From positions 806,001 through 870,000 of the forward strand of contig NZ_CP035382.1 in NCBI RefSeq assembly GCF_006874705.1: 64,000 nucleotides of DNA, read 5' to 3'. A program made the translations under genes and the position numbers. Below the pieces are notes generated by a model, which was not told the origin of the DNA, did not search any database, and was given only the letters and a program-made list of their open reading frames with translations. This stretch comes from Leclercia adecarboxylata (GTDB lineage: Bacteria > Pseudomonadota > Gammaproteobacteria > Enterobacterales > Enterobacteriaceae). This document shows positions 56,831-64,000 of this stretch, piece after piece (the stretch's first letter is position 1; every line of letters starts with the position of its first letter).

Positions 56831-57324
56831 GTGTTTTGTAGAAATTGTTGCCAGAGCGTTTTTAACGCATAAACGGTGGCCTGACGACGCACGCTTTCGC
56901 GGTCGCCGCTGAAGCATTCCCGACGGGTAACGCCCTCGCCCTGCGCCGTCGCAAAGCCAAACCAGACCGTCCCGACAGGCTTTTCCGCGCTGCCGCCGTC
57001 CGGCCCGGCGATGCCACTAATAGAGATAGCATAGTCCGCCCGGGCGGCACGCAGGGCGCCAATCGCCATCTCAATAACGACCGGTTCGCTGACCGCGCCA
57101 TGTTCGATGAGGGTGGGTTCACGGACGCCAATCATCTGCGCTTTTGCTTCATTACTGTAGGTGACAAACCCGCGTTCAAACCAGGCGGAACTGCCGGCAA
57201 TATCGGTGATGGCTTTTGCCACCCAGCCGCCGGTACAGGACTCCGCCGTAGTGACCGTCGCACCGCGCTGTTTCAGCGCCTGCCCTACCCTCTCACTGAG
57301 CTGCATCAATTCATGGTCAGTCAT
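56827..57324 (-). CDS. pncC: Nicotinamide-nucleotide amidase PncC
   Basis: A 165-aa CinA C-terminal-type enzyme that deamidates NMN to nicotinic acid mononucleotide in NAD recycling. The AESCTGGWVAK motif with the active Ser/Thr, SGIAGPDGGSAEKPVGTVWF and the helical C-terminus are clear. I start at ATG 57322-57324 (MTDHELMQLSERV) to match E. coli; an 11-codon upstream extension is in frame but non-family. Confidence 0.95.
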   Translation of the reverse strand: MTDHELMQLSERVGQALKQRGATVTTAESCTGGWVAKAITDIAGSSAWFERGFVTYSNEAKAQMIGVREPTLIEHGAVSEPVVIEMAIGALRAARADYAISISGIAGPDGGSAEKPVGTVWFGFATAQGEGVTRRECFSGDRESVRRQATVYALKTLWQQFLQNT

Positions 57325-57448
57325 AGCGTTTTGACTCCTTAAAAACGTGCAGCACAAGATAGCACTTTAGTCGGTAGATATGAGGGTGAGGTGAAGGTTT
57401 TACGAGGGCGCTTCAGAAAAAAATTAAGCAGGCCGAGCGGTTAAGAAT

Positions 57449-57481
57449 AAAAAGTGAGTGGAACAACGCCACTCACTTTTT
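57449..57481. terminator. Strong two-way hairpin after mltB
   Basis: AAAAAGTGAGTGG (57449-57461) and CCACTCACTTTTT (57469-57481) form a 13-bp stem that carries its own U-runs on both strands. It ends mltB on the minus strand. Confidence 0.9.
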
Positions 57482-57499
57482 CGACAGGAAGAGACAGTA

Positions 57500-58594
57500 T
57501 TAACTGAACGGCGATGCCGCCCGCGCCTGCGCCACGGCCAGCCCCAGCTGCCAGACCGCCATCGCGTAGTGCGTGCTGTGGTTGTAGCGGGTGATGGTGT
57601 AGAAGTTCGGCAGACCGTACCAGTACTGATAGCCAGTGCCGATATCCAGACGCAGCAGGCTGACCTTTTGGTTACCGCTCAGCGGCTGCTGCGGCGTTAA
57701 CCCTACGGCCGTCAGCTGTGCCGGGGTATAGCTGGTTTTAAAGCCGTTCTCCAGCCCTGGCGCCTGGCCGTTAGCCATAACAGCCACCGGCTGACCTGGC
57801 GTCCAGCCATGCTCTTTGAAGTAGTTGGCGACGCTGCCAATCGCATCTTCCGGATCCCACAGGTTGATGTGCCCGTCCCCGTTGAAATCAACCGCATACT
57901 GCTTATAGGAAGACGGCATAAACTGGCCGTAGCCCATGGCACCGGCAAAGGAGCCCTTCAGATCCAGCGGGTCGTCCTGCTCGTCGCGCGCCATCAGCAG
58001 GAACGTTTCCAGCTCGGAGGAGAAGTACTCCGCCCGGCGCGGGTAGTTAAAGGAGAGGGTCGCCAGCGCATCCAGAATGCGGGTTTTACCCATCACGCGG
58101 CCCCAGCGTGTTTCTACCCCGATAATCCCGATGATAATCTCCGGCGGAACGCCGTAAACCTGCTGGGCGCGGGTCAGCGCGTCCTGATACTGGTTCCAGA
58201 ACGCCACGCCATTCTGCACGTTGTCCGGGGTAATAAACTGGTTGCGATAGCGTAACCATGCCCCGTTCGGCCCGGCCGGTGGCTGGGTGGTCGGGGCCTG
58301 ACGATCCATCAGTCGCAGCACGTAATCCAGACGTTTCGCCTGGGAGAGGATCTCCTGCAGCTGGGCTTTATTAAAGCCGTGCTTGCTCACCATTTTGTCG
58401 ATGAACTGTTCCGCCGCGGGATTGTTGGCAAAGTCGCCCCCCATCTGCATCACATTATGCTGGGGTTCCAGCAGGAAGCCGCCGGACGGTACGCCCGCCG
58501 TTTGTTGCTGGACCTCTTCGGTCTTAGGTTTGCTGCTGCAGGCAGAGAGCAGGATAAGCGCAGGCAGTATGGCTGCGTAACGACGCTTGAGCAT
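57500..58594 (-). CDS. mltB: Membrane-bound lytic transglycosylase B (MltB)
   Basis: A 364-aa lipoprotein that cuts peptidoglycan to 1,6-anhydromuropeptides. Lipobox ILLSAC at about residues 14-19. The catalytic glutamate is in GIIGVETRWGRVMG. KGSFAGAMGYGQFMPSSY and NGDGHINLWDPEDAIGS are MltB signatures. I start at 58592-58594 (MLKRRYAAILPAL); the frame is open 19 codons upstream without family likeness. Confidence 0.96.
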   Translation of the reverse strand: MLKRRYAAILPALILLSACSSKPKTEEVQQQTAGVPSGGFLLEPQHNVMQMGGDFANNPAAEQFIDKMVSKHGFNKAQLQEILSQAKRLDYVLRLMDRQAPTTQPPAGPNGAWLRYRNQFITPDNVQNGVAFWNQYQDALTRAQQVYGVPPEIIIGIIGVETRWGRVMGKTRILDALATLSFNYPRRAEYFSSELETFLLMARDEQDDPLDLKGSFAGAMGYGQFMPSSYKQYAVDFNGDGHINLWDPEDAIGSVANYFKEHGWTPGQPVAVMANGQAPGLENGFKTSYTPAQLTAVGLTPQQPLSGNQKVSLLRLDIGTGYQYWYGLPNFYTITRYNHSTHYAMAVWQLGLAVAQARAASPFS

Positions 58595-58750
58595 GAGACA
58601 TCCATTCAACGAATTCGATAAGTGGCAAGTATGGTAAAGCATCCGGGACACCTCAAGGAAGAGATGCGAACCCGCAGGGCAAAATCTTTACGCTGCCTAA
58701 AGACAAATTCGTCCTCTTCTCAACCGCGCTGTCCTCGCCTTGCCCATTAT

Positions 58751-60383
<1,633 letters not shown>

Positions 60384-60395
60384 GAGGACTTCGTG

Positions 60396-60758
60396 ATGAC
60401 CGTGATTTACCAGACCACCATTACCCGCATTGGCCAGAGCGCCGCGGATGCCCTGAGCGACCAGATGCTGATCACCTTCCGTGAAGGGGCTCCGGCGGAT
60501 ATCGAGGAGTTCTGTTTTATCCACTGCCACGGCGTGCTGAGCGGCGAGCTCCGGCCGGGCAGCCAGCTCACGCTGGGCGACGCGCGCTATCCGGTGACGG
60601 CGGTGGGTGATGTCGCAGAGCAAAACCTGCGCGAGCTGGGGCATATCACCCTGCGTTTTGATGGCCAGACCGCAGCGGAATACCCGGGCGCCGTGCACGT
60701 TGCCGGGCCGGTTCCGCAGACGGTGGCAGCCGGTTGTGTACTGAAATTTGTGGCGTAA
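60396..60758 (+). CDS. srlB: Sorbitol PTS EIIA component SrlB
   Basis: A 120-aa soluble EIIA. The phosphorylated histidine is in FCFIHCHGVLSGEL. HITLRFDG and GAVHVAGPVP are family blocks. I start at ATG 60396 rather than the GTG just before it; AAGAGGAC lies upstream. Confidence 0.95.
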   Translation: MTVIYQTTITRIGQSAADALSDQMLITFREGAPADIEEFCFIHCHGVLSGELRPGSQLTLGDARYPVTAVGDVAEQNLRELGHITLRFDGQTAAEYPGAVHVAGPVPQTVAAGCVLKFVA

Positions 60759-60773
60759 TTAAAGGAGAGAAAC

Positions 60774-61553
60774 ATGGAACAGGTTGCAGTTGTCATTGGC
60801 GGGGGACAAACCTTAGGGGAATATCTCTGCCGCGGGCTGGCCGCAGAAGGGTATCGCGTGGCGGTGGTGGACATTCAGAGCGAAAAAGCCGCCCGGGTCG
60901 CCAGCGAGATCAACCAGGAATTTGGTGAAGGCAAGGCGTACGGCTTTGGCGCCGACGCCACCAGCGAGCAGAGCGTAATGGCGCTGTCGCACGGGGTGAA
61001 TGAGATCTTTGGCCGCGTCGATCTGCTGGTGTACAGCGCCGGGATCGCCAAAGCGGCGTTTATCAGCGACGTGGAGCTGGGGGATTTCGATCGCTCATTG
61101 CAGGTGAACCTGGTGGGCTACTTCCTCTGCGCCCGGGAGTTCTCGCGTCTGATGATCCGCGACGGTATCGCCGGGCGCATCATTCAGATCAACTCTAAAT
61201 CCGGCAAGGTGGGCAGCAAGCACAACTCCGGCTACAGCGCGGCCAAGTTCGGCGGCGTGGGGCTGACCCAGTCTCTGGCGCTGGATCTGGCGGAGTACGG
61301 CATTACCGTGCACTCGCTGATGCTGGGCAACCTGCTGAAGTCGCCGATGTTCCAGTCCCTGCTGCCACAATATGCCACCAAGCTGGGCATCGAGGCGGAT
61401 CAAGTGGAGCAGTATTACATTGACAAAGTGCCCCTGAAGCGCGGGTGTGACTATCAGGACGTGCTGAATATGCTGCTGTTTTATGCCAGCCCGAAAGCCT
61501 CCTACTGCACCGGACAGTCGATTAACATCACCGGCGGGCAGGTGATGTTCTGA
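60774..61553 (+). CDS. srlD: Sorbitol-6-phosphate dehydrogenase SrlD
   Basis: A 259-aa short-chain dehydrogenase that oxidises sorbitol-6-phosphate to fructose-6-phosphate with NAD. The nucleotide loop is VIGGGQTLGEY, and the catalytic part is INSKSGKVGSKHNSGYSAAK with Ser, Tyr and Lys. AAAGGAGAG precedes the ATG. Confidence 0.97.
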   Translation: MEQVAVVIGGGQTLGEYLCRGLAAEGYRVAVVDIQSEKAARVASEINQEFGEGKAYGFGADATSEQSVMALSHGVNEIFGRVDLLVYSAGIAKAAFISDVELGDFDRSLQVNLVGYFLCAREFSRLMIRDGIAGRIIQINSKSGKVGSKHNSGYSAAKFGGVGLTQSLALDLAEYGITVHSLMLGNLLKSPMFQSLLPQYATKLGIEADQVEQYYIDKVPLKRGCDYQDVLNMLLFYASPKASYCTGQSINITGGQVMF

Positions 61554-61591
61554 GTTTATTCCCCTCTCCCACAGGGAGAGGAAGATTAATC

Positions 61592-61622
61592 GTAGGCCGG
61601 GCAAGCGAAGCGCCGCCCGGCA
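61592..61622. repeat. REP-like palindrome between srlD and gutM
   Basis: GTAGGCCGGGCAAGCGAAGC then GCCGCCCGGCA. Same unit as at 18323-18353. A short stem CCTCTCCC/GGGAGAGG (61563-61581) precedes it. REP units often protect upstream mRNA, so srlAEBD may be more stable than the regulators downstream. Confidence 0.75.
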
Positions 61623-61636
61623 ATTAAGGAGCTGAT

Positions 61637-61996
61637 ATGGTCACCACTCTCATCACCGTCGCCGTTATCGCCTGGCTGTGCCAGCTGGCGCTCGGCGGCT
61701 GGCAAATCCACCGCTTTAACCGCGCCTTCGACGCCCTCTGCCAGAAAGGCCGCGTGGGCGTGGGCCGCTCCGGCGGGCGCTTTAAACCGCGGGTGATTGT
61801 CGCCATTGCGCTGGACGATAATCACCGGGTCTGTGATTCATTGATGATGCGTGGGCTGACGGTCTTTGCCCGACCGGTGAAAATTGCAGCGATTAACGGC
61901 ACGCTGCTGCAGGAATTAGAGCCTGATGTGATCTTTCCCAATGATTCACTCTGTCAGGATGCACTATCATTAGCGCTTAAATTGAAACATGGATAA
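61637..61996 (+). CDS. gutM: srl operon activator GutM
   Basis: A 119-aa protein with one N-terminal membrane span (TTLITVAVIAWLCQLALGGW) followed by a soluble part (KGRVGVGRSGGRFKPRVIVA). In E. coli GutM activates srl transcription, though how is not clear. TAAGGAG precedes the ATG. Confidence 0.93.
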   Translation: MVTTLITVAVIAWLCQLALGGWQIHRFNRAFDALCQKGRVGVGRSGGRFKPRVIVAIALDDNHRVCDSLMMRGLTVFARPVKIAAINGTLLQELEPDVIFPNDSLCQDALSLALKLKHG

Positions 61997-62059
61997 TTTC
62001 GTTCTGAACGCTATAAGCTTGCGAAATTATCATTTCGCAACCTGAGGAACTCAACGCCT

Positions 62060-62833
62060 ATGAAACCCCGTCAGCGGCAGGCGGCCATTCTTGACCATCT
62101 GCAAAAGCAGGGAAAGTGTTCGGTTGAGGATCTGGCCCACTACTTTGACACCACCGGCACCACGATCCGCAAAGATCTGGTGATCCTGGAGAATTCCGGG
62201 GCGGTGATCCGCACCTATGGCGGCGTGGTGCTGAATAAGGACGAGGCCGATCCGCCTATCGATCATAAAACCCTGATCAACACCCACCAGAAGGCGTTAA
62301 TCGCTGACGCGGCGGTAAAGTATATCCATGACGGTGACTCCATTATCCTCGATGCGGGCAGTACGGTGCTGCAGATGGTGCCGATGCTGAACCGCTTTAA
62401 TAACATCACGGTAATGACCAACAGCCTGCATATCGTCAACGCCCTGTCCGAATTCGACAACGAACAAACCATCCTGATGCCCGGCGGGACCTTCCGTAAA
62501 AAATCCGCCTCCTTTCACGGCCAGCTGGCGGAAAACGCCTTCGACCATTTCAGCTTTGACAGGCTGTTTATGGGCACCGACGGTATCGACCTCAACGCGG
62601 GTGTCACCACCTTCAACGAGGTGTTCAGCGTCAGCAAAGCGATGTGCAACGCCGCCCGGGAAGTGATCCTGATGGCCGACTCGTCGAAGTTTGGCCGTAA
62701 AAGCCCGAATATTGTCTGTAGCCTTGAGAGCGTCGATAAGCTGATCACCGACGCGGGTATCGATCCGGCGTTCAAAAAAGCGCTGGAAGAGAAAGGAATC
62801 GAAGTGATTGTAACCGGAGAGAGAGATGAGTGA
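62060..62833 (+). CDS. srlR: DeoR-family repressor SrlR
   Basis: A 257-aa repressor of the srl operon. The N-terminal helix-turn-helix is [20 protein letters not shown] followed by GTTIRKDL; the sugar-phosphate-binding C-terminal part has [13 protein letters not shown] and [10 protein letters not shown]. It overlaps gutQ by eight bases. Confidence 0.96.
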   Translation: MKPRQRQAAILDHLQKQGKCSVEDLAHYFDTTGTTIRKDLVILENSGAVIRTYGGVVLNKDEADPPIDHKTLINTHQKALIADAAVKYIHDGDSIILDAGSTVLQMVPMLNRFNNITVMTNSLHIVNALSEFDNEQTILMPGGTFRKKSASFHGQLAENAFDHFSFDRLFMGTDGIDLNAGVTTFNEVFSVSKAMCNAAREVILMADSSKFGRKSPNIVCSLESVDKLITDAGIDPAFKKALEEKGIEVIVTGERDE

Positions 62834-63791
62834 TTTTCTGTTAAACGCGGGTCGTCAAACCCTGATGCTGGAACTGCAGGAGGCCAGCCGCCTGCCGGAA
62901 CGTCTGGGTGAGGATTTCGTTCGTGCGGCAAACACCATTATTCAGTGCGAAGGTAAAGTGATCGTCGCGGGCATCGGCAAGTCCGGGCATATCGGCAAGA
63001 AGATTGCCGCGACCCTGGCCAGCACCGGCACCCCGGCCTTTTTCGTCCATCCAGCCGAGGCCCTGCACGGCGACCTGGGGATGATAGAAAGCCGCGACGT
63101 GCTGCTGTTTATCTCCTACTCCGGCTCGGCGAAAGAGCTGGATCTGATCCTGCCCCGCCTGCAGGAAAAATCGGTAGCACTGCTGGCGATGACCGGAAAA
63201 TCCCGCTCGCCGCTGGCGCTGGCCGCCACAGCCACGCTGGATATTTCGGTGGAGCGCGAAGCCTGCCCGATGCATCTGGCCCCGACCTCCAGCACCGTCA
63301 ACACCCTGATGATGGGCGATGCGCTGGCGATGGCGGTAATGCAGGCCCGCGGCTTTAACGAAGAAGATTTTGCCCGCTCCCATCCGGCAGGTGCGTTGGG
63401 CGCGCGTCTGCTGAATAAAGTGCATCACCTGATGCGCACTAATGAGGCGATCCCGCAGGTGAAGCTGAATACCAGCGTGATGGATGCGATGCTGGAGCTG
63501 AGCCGTACCGGGCTCGGCCTGGTGGCGGTTTGCGATGACGACAACCAGGTGAAAGGCGTCTTCACCGACGGCGACCTGCGTCGCTGGCTGGTGGGCGGCG
63601 GCAAACTGGACGTTAACGTCAGCAGCGCCATGACCACTGGCGGCCTGACGCTGAATGCTGAAAGCCGCGCCATAGAAGCCAAAGAGCTGCTGATGAAGCG
63701 CAAAATCACCGCCGCCCCGGTGGTGGATGAAGCGGGCCGCCTGTGCGGCGCCATCAACCTGCAGGATTTCTACCAGGCAGGCATCCTCTAA
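62826..63791 (+). CDS. gutQ: Arabinose-5-phosphate isomerase GutQ
   Basis: A 321-aa enzyme with a SIS domain (about 35-185; [19 protein letters not shown] and [10 protein letters not shown]) and two CBS domains (about 205-320). It makes D-arabinose-5-phosphate, the Kdo precursor, and is a paralogue of KdsD. It overlaps the end of norR by four bases. Confidence 0.96.
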   Translation: MSDFLLNAGRQTLMLELQEASRLPERLGEDFVRAANTIIQCEGKVIVAGIGKSGHIGKKIAATLASTGTPAFFVHPAEALHGDLGMIESRDVLLFISYSGSAKELDLILPRLQEKSVALLAMTGKSRSPLALAATATLDISVEREACPMHLAPTSSTVNTLMMGDALAMAVMQARGFNEEDFARSHPAGALGARLLNKVHHLMRTNEAIPQVKLNTSVMDAMLELSRTGLGLVAVCDDDNQVKGVFTDGDLRRWLVGGGKLDVNVSSAMTTGGLTLNAESRAIEAKELLMKRKITAAPVVDEAGRLCGAINLQDFYQAGIL

Positions 63792-64000
63792 CCCTTCAGA
63801 CCCAGACGTTTCGCCAGCCGGTGCAGGTTGGCGACGTCGGTCTCCAGCGCCCTCGCGCTCGCCGCCCAGCTGCGGCTGTTCTGCTCCAGTGCCCGGCTAA
63901 TCATCTGGCGCTGGAACGCTTCCGTCGCCTCACGCAGATTCTGATTCACCACCAACGGGGTTTCCGGCGTCACCGCAGGGGCGCTTTCATCATGCAGGGC
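63788..64000 (-). CDS. norR: Nitric oxide regulator NorR, 3' part
   Basis: The last 70 codons of a sigma-54 activator run off the right edge. The Fis-type helix-turn-helix is clear ([20 protein letters not shown]). Position next to gutQ is that of E. coli norR. It is convergent with gutQ and overlaps it by four bases. Confidence 0.92.
   Translation of the reverse strand, partial: ALHDESAPAVTPETPLVVNQNLREATEAFQRQMISRALEQNSRSWAASARALETDVANLHRLAKRLGLKG

Overview
The window is a piece of an Enterobacteriaceae chromosome, most like the Enterobacter/Lelliottia/Leclercia/Kosakonia group. The evidence is the protein similarity to E. coli K-12, the shared gene order (yqaE, stpA, alaE, ygaC, ygaM, nrdHIEF; proVWX to emrRAB; luxS, gshA, yqaAB, tRNA-Arg/Ser, csrA, alaS, recX, recA, pncC, mltB, srl, gutQ, norR), and the GC-rich third codon positions. 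No plasmid, integrase or transposase is visible. I cannot name the species.

Layout. 1-6.9 kb: end of yqaE, a small YodC-like protein, stpA, alaE, ygaC, ygaM and the class Ib ribonucleotide reductase operon nrdHIEF. 6.9-9.6 kb: an aldo/keto reductase, an alpha/beta hydrolase and a CspA-type cold shock gene with a long leader. 9.8-35.5 kb: one compact formate hydrogenlyase (FHL) block. It holds a selenocysteine fdhF, a nickel transporter, hypF, a second fdhF with cysteine in place of selenocysteine, hydN, hycA-I, hypA-E and fhlA. Inside it, at 18.3-21.7 kb, lies an accessory patch: a P4-like antisense-RNA/ash remnant, an orphan 152-aa protein, a low-GC coiled-coil gene flanked by 13-bp inverted repeats, a lipoprotein with a TolA domain III-like part, and a 156-bp tandem repeat. 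35.8-44.1 kb: proVWX, a ygaY-type transporter and emrRAB. 44.2-47.3 kb: an unusual two-gene operon for a lipoprotein and a 901-aa periplasmic coiled-coil protein with a degenerate FKBP end. 47.5-64 kb: luxS, micA, gshA, yqaA, yqaB, five tRNA genes, csrA, alaS, recX, recA, pncC, mltB, the sorbitol operon srlAEBD-gutM-srlR-gutQ and the end of norR.

How the genes work together. FhlA senses formate and, with sigma-54, would switch on at least four promoters read here by eye: fdhF, hydN, hycA and hypA. A shared motif, TCGTCAT-N3-TGTCA, lies near all of them. FdhF oxidises formate, HydN and HycB carry electrons, and HycCDEFG forms the membrane-bound NiFe hydrogenase 3. HypA-F and the nickel transporter build its metal centre, HycI matures HycE, and HycA damps FhlA. 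In E. coli K-12 the hyc/hyp/fhlA genes sit after norVW and fdhF is far away. Here the module is gathered between nrdF and proV and carries two FdhH paralogues.

The most interesting points are the Sec/Cys fdhF pair, the shared candidate FhlA sites, the coiled-coil/FKBP lipoprotein operon, and the accessory patch beside hydN. All calls come from reading the sequence and from remembered family knowledge. No database search was run.
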